NCBI GenBank assembly: GCA_044224605.1
Contig: JBGAKC010000012.1
Coordinates: 1 to 64,000 of the forward strand
DNA length: 64,000 nucleotides
Direction: 5' to 3'
Source: UBA7672 sp044224605
Lineage (GTDB): Bacteria; Pseudomonadota; Alphaproteobacteria; Caulobacterales; Hyphomonadaceae
Shown: in pieces, positions 1 to 8,443 of the stretch
Numbering within the stretch: position 1 is the stretch's first letter
Layout: each line of letters begins with the position of its first letter
Program-made: the position numbers and the translations under genes
The notes under the pieces: model-generated
The model's input: only the letters and a program-made list of their open reading frames with translations
Told to the model about the DNA's origin: nothing
The model's database searches: none

Positions 1-76
1 CCCCGACAAAATCCTCGAGATGCGCTGGAAACAATCCGCCCTGATCGCGAGCTTCACCCTCGACGAACCGTTTCAT
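1..76 (-). CDS. IS1182-type transposase, N-terminal fragment (cut by window edge)
   Basis: The minus strand reads from an ATG at 76 as MKRFVEGEARDQGGLFPAHL and continues in frame to the window edge. This opening (MKR-F-EG-R-Q-LFP) is the characteristic N-terminus of one branch of IS1182-family DDE transposases. A GGGAGG ribosome binding site lies just upstream on the minus strand. Only about 25 residues are visible, so whether the element is intact is unknown. It differs from the transposase at 1059-2450. Confidence 0.7.
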   Translation of the reverse strand, partial: MKRFVEGEARDQGGLFPAHLEDFVG

Positions 77-134
77 TGCAGACCTCCCGCGCCAACACGG
101 AAAGTGTGAACTGCTTCGGCGTTTTCACACAGCC
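1..134 (-). mobile_element. Edge of an IS1182-type insertion sequence
   Basis: The transposase start is followed outward by TGTGTGAAAAC (minus strand, about 121-134), resembling the terminal repeat of IS1182-like elements. The exact end cannot be fixed because the other end lies outside the window. Confidence 0.5.
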
Positions 135-229
135 TCGGCCCTTTCCGGACATCCAAGAACTCGCAGGATGGCGCTACTGTGCAAGCTGTCGCGCTGTAGC
201 CGCTTCTCCCCGACCGTGATGGTTCTGCG

Positions 230-847
230 TCACTTACGGAATTGCGTCACTGGAGGCTGAGGCGGGATCCCAAGCTCCGGCTTATTCATCTGCGGCGGCG
301 CCGCGCCGCGCGGGTCGAGGCCGAAGCGGTTGGTGCCGCTTACGCCGGGCATGAGCGCTAGCGCGAGTTGCGGCCCCGCAAGTGCGATGGCGAGAACCAG
401 CCGTATCGCCGCGCCGGGTCCATCAAACTGCATCGTCCCGTTCTGTAGCGACCAGAAGACGCCGAACATCACGATGGCGCTGAGGATCGTGTAGGTCGCC
501 AGCCAGCTCCACGGCCTGCCGATATCGTGCAGCCGGCGGATGCTGATCACGGCTGCACAGATGACCCATCCCACTGAGCCGAGCGCCTGCACAGGCCCCA
601 TCGAGGGCAGGTTGAGGAGCATGAACCAGTAGAGAAAATCAAGGTCGAACCCGAAGATCACATGCAGATCGCTTCGCCCGCCGCTGAGGATGCTGGCGAG
701 CATGCTGTCCAGCGTTTGCAGCACGGATGGCAGGAAGATGCCAATCAGTAGGAACCAGAAATAGTCGCGCCTCCGCGTGCGACCCGCTGGATCGAACAGG
801 AATTTCAAGACTCGTGCGATGCCCGACAACTTAGCTTTCCCCACCAA
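230..847 (-). CDS. DUF805 family inner-membrane protein
   Basis: This 205-residue protein carries the DUF805 signature: a short amphipathic start, F-DPAGRTRRRDYFWF, several hydrophobic segments, and a conserved RRLHDIGRPW motif in mid-protein. DUF805 proteins are small membrane proteins of unknown function. The start is a TTG at 847 or the adjoining GTG at 844, since no in-frame ATG fits. The C-terminus is proline-rich (GIPPQPPVTQ). It stands alone between two insertion sequences, so the original neighbours are not known. Family assignment is good; function is not known. Confidence 0.75.
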   Translation of the reverse strand: MVGKAKLSGIARVLKFLFDPAGRTRRRDYFWFLLIGIFLPSVLQTLDSMLASILSGGRSDLHVIFGFDLDFLYWFMLLNLPSMGPVQALGSVGWVICAAVISIRRLHDIGRPWSWLATYTILSAIVMFGVFWSLQNGTMQFDGPGAAIRLVLAIALAGPQLALALMPGVSGTNRFGLDPRGAAPPQMNKPELGIPPQPPVTQFRK

Positions 848-945
848 CCATTGCGAACGATAGCGTAAGTCCTAATGCCCGTTAAGACGCAGGTTCAGCC
901 GGCGGCCCTTCGCTCCCGTTCAACACGATCCAACCGGCAACTTTC

Positions 946-949
946 GGCG
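946..949. repeat. Left copy of 4-bp target duplication (GGCG)
   Basis: GGCG directly abuts the left inverted repeat at 950, and an identical GGCG (2515-2518) abuts the right inverted repeat. This fits a 4-bp target duplication, although a match this short can occur by chance. Confidence 0.55.
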
Positions 950-967
950 GATTCTGTTGAACAACTC
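950..967. repeat. Left terminal inverted repeat of the IS
   Basis: GATTCTGTTGAACAACTC pairs with 2497-2514 with two mismatches. Confidence 0.75.
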
Positions 968-1058
968 ATCGGATGGAAGCGCGATCCTCATTTCTGAGGT
1001 CGGCGCGAGTTGATCTTTAGGTCCAGCCGCCGGGATCGGCGGCCAGACCCCCTGCCGC

Positions 1059-2450
1059 TCATGCGGCGGCAGCCTGCGCGGCCGATGGGAAGAGTAGCTT
1101 CGCCATCTTCCTGAGGTTCTGCGCCGCGGCGGCCAGATGGAACTCGTCCTTTGCCCCGGATGGTCCGCGCAGGCGTAGCCTGTCGAGCTTGAGGATGCGC
1201 TTCAAATGCGCGAACAACATCTCGACCTTCTTCCGGTCGCGCCGCGACTGCAGATATTCGGGCGTGCCTTCGAGATGACGCACCGCGTCACGCGCGGTCT
1301 CGTGTATGCTGCGCATGACCTTGCGATGGGGCTGTCCAGGACAGCATTGCTCCTTCAGCCCACAGGCATCGCAGTCCAGCTTGCTGGCGCGATAGAGGCG
1401 CATACCGGCCTTGGTGATGCCTGTTCGTGGTGTCTTGTAGTCCCGGTTGAACTGGCGAAGCGTCTTGCCGCCTGGACAGGTCAGCGTGTTGGCGGCGGCG
1501 TCGAAGGCAAAGGCCGAGCGCGGGAAGGTCCCGTCTTCACGCTCGCCTTTCTCCCACAGTGGAACGTGCGGCTCGATGCCCTTCTTCTCAACTAGCCAGC
1601 CCAGAAAGTCGGCAGTCCCATAGGCGGTATCGCCGATAAGGCGCTTCGGCTTCATGCCGCACCGATCCTCCACGCGGTCGATCATGGCCCGGGTTGCGTC
1701 AGTCTCGGCGGTGCGGATCGCAGGCGTCGCCTCCACATCCATGATTACTGCGTGCTTCACGTCGATGAGATAGTTGGTCGACCAGCCAAAGAAGGCCGGA
1801 CGGGCCATCGCCGCCGTCAGACGCGACGCCGGATCGGAGAGTGAGATCTCCTTGGGCGGCGGCGCGTCTTGGTCGAGCCCAGCAAGGTACTCTCTGACGG
1901 CGCGGCTTGGACCTGACCCGCCAGGACCGCCAGTCCAGTCATGGTCATCCCCGCCATCTATGCGGTTCTTTCGATGCGCATCCGCCTTGATGATGCTGGC
2001 GTCGATCGCAAAGCCTTCCGCCCCGACCATGCCCTTCTTTATGCAGCTTTCCACCGTCGTCTCGAACACATGCCGCAGGATGTCCGCTTCCCGGAACCGG
2101 CCATGGCGGGCCTTCGAGAAAGTCGAATGATCCGGGACCGCATCCTCGATCCCCAGCCGGCAGAACCAGCGATAAGCCAGATTGAGCTGGACTTCTTCGC
2201 ACAGCCGCCGTTCGGACCGGATGCCGTAGCAGTAGCCGATCAGCAGAATCCTGATCATCAACTCCGGATCGATCGAGGGCCGCCCGGTGTGGGAATAGTG
2301 CGGGGCCAGCTGCGCCCTCAAGCCGGATAGGTCGAGCACCGCATCGACCCTTCGAAGCAGGTGATCGCTCGGGACCATCCTCTCCAGGTCGAACTCATAA
2401 AACAGCCGATCCTGAACGCCTGTCCGCTCGCCCATCATCGCTGCCTCCAT
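1059..2450 (-). CDS. IS1182-family DDE transposase
   Basis: A 463-residue transposase. The N-terminal part (about 1-120) has the IS1182/IS5-type DNA-binding region, including GRPSIDPELMIRILLIGY and the RWFCRLG motif, followed by VPDHSTFSKAR. The catalytic core has the first Asp in GFAIDASIIKAD and the second in RLIGDTAYGT. The final Glu lies in the C-terminal KKVEMLFAHLKRILKLDRLR block. A zinc-ribbon-like cysteine cluster (CDACGLKEQCCPG) precedes the last block. The length is normal for the family and no frameshift is seen. It catalyses cut-and-paste movement of its own element. Confidence 0.93.
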   Translation of the reverse strand: MEAAMMGERTGVQDRLFYEFDLERMVPSDHLLRRVDAVLDLSGLRAQLAPHYSHTGRPSIDPELMIRILLIGYCYGIRSERRLCEEVQLNLAYRWFCRLGIEDAVPDHSTFSKARHGRFREADILRHVFETTVESCIKKGMVGAEGFAIDASIIKADAHRKNRIDGGDDHDWTGGPGGSGPSRAVREYLAGLDQDAPPPKEISLSDPASRLTAAMARPAFFGWSTNYLIDVKHAVIMDVEATPAIRTAETDATRAMIDRVEDRCGMKPKRLIGDTAYGTADFLGWLVEKKGIEPHVPLWEKGEREDGTFPRSAFAFDAAANTLTCPGGKTLRQFNRDYKTPRTGITKAGMRLYRASKLDCDACGLKEQCCPGQPHRKVMRSIHETARDAVRHLEGTPEYLQSRRDRKKVEMLFAHLKRILKLDRLRLRGPSGAKDEFHLAAAAQNLRKMAKLLFPSAAQAAAA

Positions 2451-2496
2451 CGATGAACTGCGAGAATGGAATCAGCGTTCGGCCAAAAACGCACGG

Positions 2497-2514
2497 GAGT
2501 TTTTCAACACAATC
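2497..2514. repeat. Right terminal inverted repeat of the IS
   Basis: GAGTTTTTCAACACAATC is the inverted partner of 950-967 and is followed immediately by GGCG (2515-2518). Confidence 0.75.
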
Positions 2515-2777
2515 GGCGAATTCCAGTCGTTCGCTTTAGTTCTGCACGAGCAACGCGACAGGGATCGTCACCCGCAGGGCCGAGACGTCAGACTCGGGGC
2601 AACGCCTAGAGCCCGGCCCGCGTCAGCGGGGTCGCTTCGACTCTTCCCTCCAAGCTTCAGGATCAACCATCGGGGTCATTGGGCATAAGTACGGGCGCCA
2701 CCTGCCCTCAAGAAATCTCATTTCCTGGCCATCGCTGGTGCTGAAAGAGGCTACGCTTGGAACAGGTGAGACGATCG

Positions 2778-2954
2778 ATGCGCGCCCTGCTTCTTGTCAT
2801 CGTCGTCGTCCTCGGTTCCTGCACCGACCCGGCGAATCCTCAACGAGAGAGCCCACTATCTGCCGTCCCTCAATCACGGACAGAAGACGATGGAACTTAT
2901 CTGCAGCGCATCGATCCGCTCGGCTTTGCGCCCGTCCACTTCCTGGGCGACTAG
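2778..2954 (+). CDS. Candidate small lipoprotein (58 aa)
   Basis: From the ATG at 2778 the protein starts MRALLLVIVVVLGSCTDPAN. A short basic start, a hydrophobic stretch and a lipobox (LGSC, lipidated Cys at residue 15) together form a lipoprotein signal. An AGGTGAG ribosome binding site sits 8 bases upstream. The mature part is about 43 residues, hydrophilic and without a known domain. A longer reading from an upstream start is possible but would weaken the signal peptide. The function is unknown, and being short it could be fortuitous. Confidence 0.4.
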   Translation: MRALLLVIVVVLGSCTDPANPQRESPLSAVPQSRTEDDGTYLQRIDPLGFAPVHFLGD

Positions 2955-3324
2955 CGTCTGCCTGCAACCGTTTGCCAAGCGCACCTGGAAACGGTTAAGG
3001 TGCCAGCTTGCTCGGATGAGTGTCCTGCGCGGCTCATTGGAACTGTGAAATGCCGATGTGAGCGTTACGGGCGGACCTCAGCATGTGACCAAACGCGCCA
3101 GCGGCTTGACTTTATCTCAATGCTCCCGAAGTTAGGCGCATGAACTCTTTCGTCCTTCTCCGCACGACTTTCCGGGTTTGCCCCATCGCGGGCGCTTAAC
3201 CCCCGGCCTGGAGCATCGCGCGCCGGCCGAGGGCCCGGCGATGTTCAACGCCATGAAGACCTAGCGCGATTACAACCACAATCCGGCATCGCAGCATTGT
3301 GCGCGTCCCGCACAAGAGGTCGAC
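2955..3324. other. Stretch with no recognised gene
   Basis: About 370 bases between the candidate lipoprotein and rnk. Only short, overlapping frames with no family resemblance are present. The promoter of rnk should lie near its end, but I could not pick out a convincing one. Confidence 0.4.
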
Positions 3325-3762
3325 ATGACACAGACGCTCCAAAAACCAGCTATTGCAATAACGCAAGCCGATCTTGCGCGGCTCTCCCTTCTCGCGGAGG
3401 CCATCGGACGCCAAAACCGCGATCTGGCCGACCAGTTGTCGGCAGAACTCGTCCGGGCTGAAATCGTCGATGACACGGACGAACGCAGCAATTTCGTGCG
3501 CATGGGCACGACGTTGGAATATCAAACCGACGCGGGCGAGAAGCGGACCGTCACCCTTGTGTTTCCGCAGGACGAAAATATCTCGTCTGGCCGCGTTTCC
3601 GTGCTGACCCCAGTGGGCATTGCGTTGATTGGCCTCGGCGTTGGCGATTCAATGGAATGGCGACGGCGCGACGGCAGCGTTCAACGCCTGACGGTCCAGC
3701 GCATCGCGCAGCTGCAGCCCGCTGCTGCGATGACGGATGCTTGCGCGGCTCTGGCGTCATGA
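3325..3762 (+). CDS. rnk: Rnk-type regulator, GreA/GreB C-terminal-like domain
   Basis: A 145-residue protein with a helical N-terminal region (ADLARLSLLAEAIGRQ...LSAELVRAEIV) and a C-terminal GreA/GreB FKBP-like domain (VRMGTTLEYQTDAGEKRTV, LVFPQDENISSGRVSVLTPVGIALIGL). E. coli Rnk has the same layout and about 136 residues. It binds RNA polymerase near the secondary channel and was named for an effect on nucleoside diphosphate kinase. An AAGAGG ribosome binding site precedes the ATG. A second Rnk-like gene follows 139 bases downstream. Confidence 0.88.
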   Translation: MTQTLQKPAIAITQADLARLSLLAEAIGRQNRDLADQLSAELVRAEIVDDTDERSNFVRMGTTLEYQTDAGEKRTVTLVFPQDENISSGRVSVLTPVGIALIGLGVGDSMEWRRRDGSVQRLTVQRIAQLQPAAAMTDACAALAS

Positions 3763-3901
3763 CCCGGCACCGTTCACGCTCGCCTGGTCTCCTGTTCGGA
3801 AGGCGCCTCCTCGTCGGTCTCTAGCCCCTGCGTCGCATACTGCGGCCAGGGGCGCCCCTGATCATTCTCGATGCCTTGATCTACGCGGATGGAGATCTGC
3901 C

Positions 3902-4420
3902 GTGAACGACTTCCCGTGTCTGCTAACCATTGGCGATTTCGCCACGCTTGAATCCATGGCCAAACGGTGGGCCGAACGTGACCATGAGTTGACGCCGTTG
4001 CTGAAGGCAAAGCTGGATATCGCAGAGGTCGTGTTTCCTGACGACCTGCCGGAAGAGACTGCGAGCCTTGGAAGCCGCATCGAGTACGCCATTGGCGACG
4101 ACGTGCGCATTGCGACGCTGACAGGCGAAGTTGCCCTGGCCCGAGAATGGCTCCCTCTCACCCTGCCCGAAGGTCTTGCCTTGCTGGGCCAGCGCGAAGG
4201 CTGGACGATCAACTTCGAGACAAAGCCTGGACGATTCCGGCCCCTCACGCTTGGCCGTGTGCTCGAGCAACCGGAAGCCAACTGGCCGGGGAGATTCTCG
4301 CCCCACAAGCCGTCCGGGACCGTCACCGCTTTGGGCGCCGCAGGACGCTCACAACAGATCCACCCGACCTGCGTCTGCACTGCTGCTGACGACGATGATC
4401 CCGGTCCTGCGGCGGCGTGA
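3902..4420 (+). CDS. Second Rnk/GreA-like protein, diverged paralogue
   Basis: The start is taken as the GTG at 3902, preceded by ATGGAGAT, giving 172 residues; an upstream start would add a sequence with no family likeness. Residues 1-130 follow the Rnk plan: helical lead, then VVFPDDLPEETASLGSRIEYAIGD, then LPLTLPEGLALLGQREGWTI. The C-terminal 45 residues are an unstructured-looking extension ending in an Asp run (DDDDPGPAAA). It lies downstream of rnk on the same strand. Tandem divergence suggests duplication followed by specialisation; the target is unknown. Confidence 0.7.
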   Translation: MNDFPCLLTIGDFATLESMAKRWAERDHELTPLLKAKLDIAEVVFPDDLPEETASLGSRIEYAIGDDVRIATLTGEVALAREWLPLTLPEGLALLGQREGWTINFETKPGRFRPLTLGRVLEQPEANWPGRFSPHKPSGTVTALGAAGRSQQIHPTCVCTAADDDDPGPAAA

Positions 4421-4442
4421 TCGAAAAGCAGGATGCACAGTC

Positions 4443-4634
4443 ATGGCCAGACAAGGCGGATCTTCCCCTGAGATCACGATACTCGTCGCGAACAGATCGG
4501 GCGTCTGGAATGTGAAGGTCAACGGAAAGTTCTATGGCGACTATGTCAGGCGCGAATGGGCGATTGAGGCAGCGCAGGAAAAGCAGCGTGAGATCATGAT
4601 ATCTGGCGGATGCGCTCGCGTCGCGTGGGCGTGA
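4443..4634 (+). CDS. Small DUF2188-like protein (63 aa)
   Basis: Starting at ATG 4443 this encodes 63 residues with a core WNVKVNGKFYGDYVRREWAI followed by EAAQEKQREI. The pattern of Trp-x-Val, a short beta hairpin and a helix with Ala spacing resembles DUF2188, a small domain of unknown role. It lies 22 bases after the second rnk-like gene and is probably cotranscribed with it. Family assignment is tentative. Confidence 0.55.
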   Translation: MARQGGSSPEITILVANRSGVWNVKVNGKFYGDYVRREWAIEAAQEKQREIMISGGCARVAWA

Positions 4635-4725
4635 CAGAGCACCGACTGACCGAGTTGGCGGTTCGCGCGCTCACGCCTCCCGGCGGAGCCGAGTCTGTGC
4701 CAGTAGTTTTGCAGGACAATATGTG

Positions 4726-5979
4726 ATGCGTATCCTTGTTCTGGGCGGAGGCGTTGTCGGCGTCACGACGGCTTATTATCTCGCGCGCGATGGACATGAG
4801 GTCGAACTTATCGACAGACGAAATGGTCCGGCTCTGGAAACCAGCTTCGCAAACGCCGGGCAGGTATCGCCAGGATACGCCTCACCCTGGGCCGGGCCGG
4901 GCGTGCCTCTCAAGGCTCTGAGATGGCTGACAATGCAGCACGGTCCCTTGGTTGTTCGGCCCGTACCCGATCCACGCATGTGGTGGTGGCTCTTGTGCAT
5001 GCTGCGCAACTGCACGCCCGCGCGTTATGCCCGCAACAAGGCGCTCATGCTGCCCATAGCGCAATACAGCCGCGACTGCCTGCGCGCCCTGCGCGAGGAA
5101 ACCGGCATTACGTATGACGAGAGGAGCTGCGGCACACTGCAGCTTTTCCGCACGCAACGGCAGTTCGACGACATGGCGAAGGACGCCGCGATCCTCAACG
5201 ATCAGGGCGTGCCCTTCGAAACGCTCGACGGGTCTGCCTGCATCGCCGCGGAGCCCGGCCTTGCTCGATCACGTGCGGACATCGCTGGCGGTTTACGCTT
5301 GCCAGACGATGAGACGGGAGACTGCCATGTCTTTACCACCCGTCTGGCCAGCCTAGCCGCAGAACGGGGCGTGCGCTTCTCGTTTGGCATCGATATCCAA
5401 CGGATCATCCGCGATGGTTCTGCCGTCAATTCTGTCATCACCTCTCAAGGCCGCAAGAACGCCGATGCCTATGTCGTCGCTCTTGGCAGCTACTCATCCG
5501 CGCTCCTCAAACCTCTGGGCGTCCGGATCCCGGTCTACCCCGTCAAAGGATACTCGCTGACGGCGTCAATCCTGAACGATGAGGCCGCGCCTGTCTCGAC
5601 CGTGATGGATGAAACCTACAAGACGGCGATCACGCGCCTCGGCAAACGCGTCCGGATAGGCGGAACAGCCGAGCTTGCCGGATTCGACCACAAACTGCGC
5701 CTTTCGCGCCGTCGCGCACTGGAACACTCGGTTGGAAACTTGTTTCCTGAATCGTGCGATCTCAAACACGCCTCGTTCTGGTGTGGCCTGCGACCCATGA
5801 CGCCGGATGGCCCCCCAATCGTCGGACGAACACCGATCGACGGTCTCTATCTCAACACCGGTCATGGCACCCTTGGCTGGACTATGGCCTGCGGCTCTGC
5901 GCGCGTTCTGGCCGACATCATCCAGCGTCGCCCGACCGATATTGACGTCGAAGGTCTCGCAGCGTCTCGATACGCCTAG
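4726..5979 (+). CDS. dadA: D-amino acid dehydrogenase (FAD-dependent)
   Basis: About 417 residues. The N-terminus is a Rossmann FAD site (LVLGGGVVGVTTAYYLARDG), followed by the family block TSFANAGQVSPGYASPWAGPG. The C-terminus has the DadA signature HGTLGWTMACGSARVLAD. The enzyme oxidises D-amino acids to 2-oxo acids and ammonia and passes electrons to the membrane quinone pool. ATG 4726 is preferred over the adjoining GTG 4723. No alanine racemase (dadX) or transporter is adjacent. It converges on the NO reductase gene, so its neighbours do not explain its presence here. Confidence 0.9.
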   Translation: MRILVLGGGVVGVTTAYYLARDGHEVELIDRRNGPALETSFANAGQVSPGYASPWAGPGVPLKALRWLTMQHGPLVVRPVPDPRMWWWLLCMLRNCTPARYARNKALMLPIAQYSRDCLRALREETGITYDERSCGTLQLFRTQRQFDDMAKDAAILNDQGVPFETLDGSACIAAEPGLARSRADIAGGLRLPDDETGDCHVFTTRLASLAAERGVRFSFGIDIQRIIRDGSAVNSVITSQGRKNADAYVVALGSYSSALLKPLGVRIPVYPVKGYSLTASILNDEAAPVSTVMDETYKTAITRLGKRVRIGGTAELAGFDHKLRLSRRRALEHSVGNLFPESCDLKHASFWCGLRPMTPDGPPIVGRTPIDGLYLNTGHGTLGWTMACGSARVLADIIQRRPTDIDVEGLAASRYA

Positions 5980-6065
5980 CGGCAGGGTATCAACCGCCGC
6001 CCTCACCTTCTTGTCGGCGCCGTCAGCACAGCTGCGTTGAACTGGCCGTCGTAGCAGAGCGCCAA

Positions 6066-8366
6066 TTACGCCGGCCTTCGGCGCTGCATGAATGCCTGCG
6101 TCATGAAAATTGCGAACGATAATACGCCGATCGCGAAGACAATGTCGCCGGGGACACGCGCCCAGACCAGGAACTGCATAATGGACGAATGGATGGTTTC
6201 GGCGCTCCGCGCCGTTGCGTAGTCCTGTGTGTAACTGATGTAGGTCTGCCAAAGGCCTTGCGGGAACAGCGACAGGAAAACCATCATCGCCAGACCGATG
6301 TTGAGACACCAGAAACTCACTTTGAGCGCGCGATTGTTCCAGCGCACCGGATCAGTCAGCCCGCGCATGCAGAAGAGCACAAGTCCGAGCCCAAGCATTC
6401 CATAGACGCCAAAGAGCGCTGCGTGACCGTGGGTGGCCGTTGTGTTGAGACCTTGCATATAATAGAGCGCCAGCGGCGGGTTGATGAGGAAGCCGAACAG
6501 CCCTGCACCGATCAGATTCCACAGAAGCACTGATGCGAAAAATCTGAACGGCCAGCGATATGTCTGTTGCCAGTCACTGCCCCCTTCATGCTTTGCACGG
6601 CTATAGGCTTCGAAGCCCACCACGACGAGCGGCACGACTTCCAGTGCGGAGAACACGCTGCCAAGCGCGATTACGCCGACCGGCGTACCGCTCCAGTAGA
6701 GGTGGTGGAAGGTGCCAAGGACGCCCCCGCCAAGGAAGATGATCGTGGCGACCAGCACCGATGTCGTGGCCACGGATACACGCACGAGACCCATGTAGAC
6801 GAAAAGCGCGGAGACAATGGCCGTGGCGAAAACCTCAAAGACGCCCTCGACCCACAGGTGCACGACCCACCAGCGCCAGTACTCCATGATCGAGATATGC
6901 GTGTTCTGCCCGTAAGCGAGGCCTGCTCCAAAGAGAAGACCAATCGATACCGTGGCCACGACGACCAGATACAACAAGGATCGATTGCCCTCCGTCTCGA
7001 GCGCAGGCCACAACCCTCGCAGGACGAGGACGACCCACAGCAGCAGGCCGACAAACAGATAGATCTGCCAGAACCGGCCGAGATCGAGGTATTCATAGCC
7101 CTGATGGCCGAACCAGAAATTCTGCGTGAGATCAGTGATGACCCGGTTGATCGCAAGCCATTCGCCGGCGAAGGAGCCGACAACGATGATCAACAGACTG
7201 AGGAAGAGAAACCAAACCCCCGCAGTCTGAAACTTCGGGTCGCGTCCTCCGAGGAGCGGCGCCACGTAGAGGCCGGTCGCAAGCCAGGCGACCGCAATCC
7301 ACAAGACTGCCAGTTGCGTGTGCCAGGTGCGCGTGACCGAATAGGGGAAGTATTCCGACAGGGGCAGTCCGTAGAGTCCCTGCCCCTCTACCGCGTAATG
7401 GGCGGTAACGATTCCCAGCCCGACCTGCGCAACGAATAGCGCAGCGACCACCATGAAGTACCAGCGTGTCGCGCGCATTGAGGGCGTGACCACTGCAACG
7501 TCCATGAAGTCGCGTTTGGCGAATCCTTCGACAGGCTCGGAGTCCTGACGCCAGACATCGAACTCCTTGGCATAGTACCAGACCAACGCGCCAATTCCCG
7601 CCAGCAACACGAAGATCGAGATGAACGTCCACATGAAGATGGCGCCGGTCGGCGTATTCCCGACAAGCGGCTCGTGCGGCCAGTTACTGGTGTAGCTGAT
7701 CTCTTCGCCTGGACGGTTGGCAGCCGCCGCCCAGGACGTCCAGAAGAAGAATGCGCTGACGGCCTGCGCTTCTTCTGCGGAGAAGGTTGCCTTAACCGGG
7801 AACGCATAGCGTTCTCTCAGCTCTATCGCCTCTGGCGTACTTGCACCGAAGAGATTCACAAAATGTCGGCTGACCGACGAGACGGCTTGAGTTCGCGCAT
7901 CACTCAAGACGAGGGTGTCGCGCGTTGCGTCATAGGTGTTCGTGCGCATGTCCTGACGCAACAACGTCTGCAGGCGCGCTTGATCGGGCGCATCCAATGT
8001 CGCGTATCGCTTTCCACCTTCGGATAGCGCGATGAGATCGAGCAGAGCGAACGCTTCGCGGTGCAGCCAGTCGGCGCTCCAGTCGGGCGCGACATAGCTG
8101 CCATGTCCCCAGATCGAGCCCTGCTGCATGCCTCCCATGGATTGCCAGAGGCTCTGCCCTCGTTCGATCTGAGCTCGCGTGAAGATGGTCTGGCCCGAGG
8201 CGCTTTGAACGACATTCGGGATCGGGGGTTTGTCCTGATAGATCTGGCCGCCGAAATAGATCAGCGTCCCGAACATGAGGATCATCGATACGATGAAAAT
8301 GGTCCAAAGCCGGCGTATCGAAAATTCCGCCCGGTAGTGCGCCACGAACGCCCCCTGATCCGCCAT
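6066..8366 (-). CDS. norZ: Quinol-dependent nitric oxide reductase, single subunit (qNOR)
   Basis: About 766 residues from the ATG at 8366 (MADQGAFVAHYRAEF); upstream in-frame codons lack family likeness and cross the regulator box. The N-terminal region (about 20-220) is the qNOR-specific cytochrome-c-like domain without a CXXCH heme motif: QIERGQSLWQSMGGMQQGSIWGHGSYVAPDW. The heme-copper-oxidase-like core follows with heme and FeB ligands in HTQLAVLWIAVAW, HLWVEGVFEVFA, FHHLYWSG and THGHAALFGVYG. It reduces two NO to N2O using quinol in the inner membrane. With no nitrite reductase in the window, a detoxification role is likely. Confidence 0.94.
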   Translation of the reverse strand: MADQGAFVAHYRAEFSIRRLWTIFIVSMILMFGTLIYFGGQIYQDKPPIPNVVQSASGQTIFTRAQIERGQSLWQSMGGMQQGSIWGHGSYVAPDWSADWLHREAFALLDLIALSEGGKRYATLDAPDQARLQTLLRQDMRTNTYDATRDTLVLSDARTQAVSSVSRHFVNLFGASTPEAIELRERYAFPVKATFSAEEAQAVSAFFFWTSWAAAANRPGEEISYTSNWPHEPLVGNTPTGAIFMWTFISIFVLLAGIGALVWYYAKEFDVWRQDSEPVEGFAKRDFMDVAVVTPSMRATRWYFMVVAALFVAQVGLGIVTAHYAVEGQGLYGLPLSEYFPYSVTRTWHTQLAVLWIAVAWLATGLYVAPLLGGRDPKFQTAGVWFLFLSLLIIVVGSFAGEWLAINRVITDLTQNFWFGHQGYEYLDLGRFWQIYLFVGLLLWVVLVLRGLWPALETEGNRSLLYLVVVATVSIGLLFGAGLAYGQNTHISIMEYWRWWVVHLWVEGVFEVFATAIVSALFVYMGLVRVSVATTSVLVATIIFLGGGVLGTFHHLYWSGTPVGVIALGSVFSALEVVPLVVVGFEAYSRAKHEGGSDWQQTYRWPFRFFASVLLWNLIGAGLFGFLINPPLALYYMQGLNTTATHGHAALFGVYGMLGLGLVLFCMRGLTDPVRWNNRALKVSFWCLNIGLAMMVFLSLFPQGLWQTYISYTQDYATARSAETIHSSIMQFLVWARVPGDIVFAIGVLSFAIFMTQAFMQRRRPA

Positions 8367-8403
8367 TACGCCAGCCAATTCTTGGCCCAGTTGCCCCGTG
8401 ATC

Positions 8404-8423
8404 GTCTTGACTTTAGTCAAGAC
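8404..8423. promoter_or_regulatory. Dnr/NnrR-type Crp/Fnr box in the norZ-regulator divergent promoter
   Basis: GTCTTGACTTTAGTCAAGAC is an inverted repeat with perfect 8-bp arms around four bases, containing the TTGAC-N4-GTCAA core of FNR/DNR/NNR sites. It lies 37 bases upstream of the norZ start and 20 bases upstream of the regulator start, so it could control both genes. Confidence 0.8.
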
Positions 8424-8443
8424 ACACGAGGCGGAAGGATCGG

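Larger units (their letters stand above)
950..2514 (-). mobile_element. Complete IS1182-family insertion sequence, 1565 bp
   Basis: The element is bounded by imperfect 18-bp inverted repeats: GATTCTGTTGAACAACTC at 950-967 and its counterpart GAGTTTTTCAACACAATC at 2497-2514 (16 of 18 pairs match). GGCG flanks both ends. It holds one intact transposase gene. With an intact ORF and recognisable ends it may still be active. Confidence 0.8.

Noticed and set aside
5566..6309. Minus-strand open frame (247 aa) opposite the end of dadA and overlapping norZ
   Set aside because: It overlaps conserved C-terminal blocks of both DadA and NorZ in another frame, so it is a shadow.
6567..7439. Long plus-strand open frame (290 aa) opposite norZ
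   Set aside because: It lies wholly antisense to a clearly conserved NO reductase and has a highly charged, low-complexity composition typical of a frame opposite membrane-helix codons.
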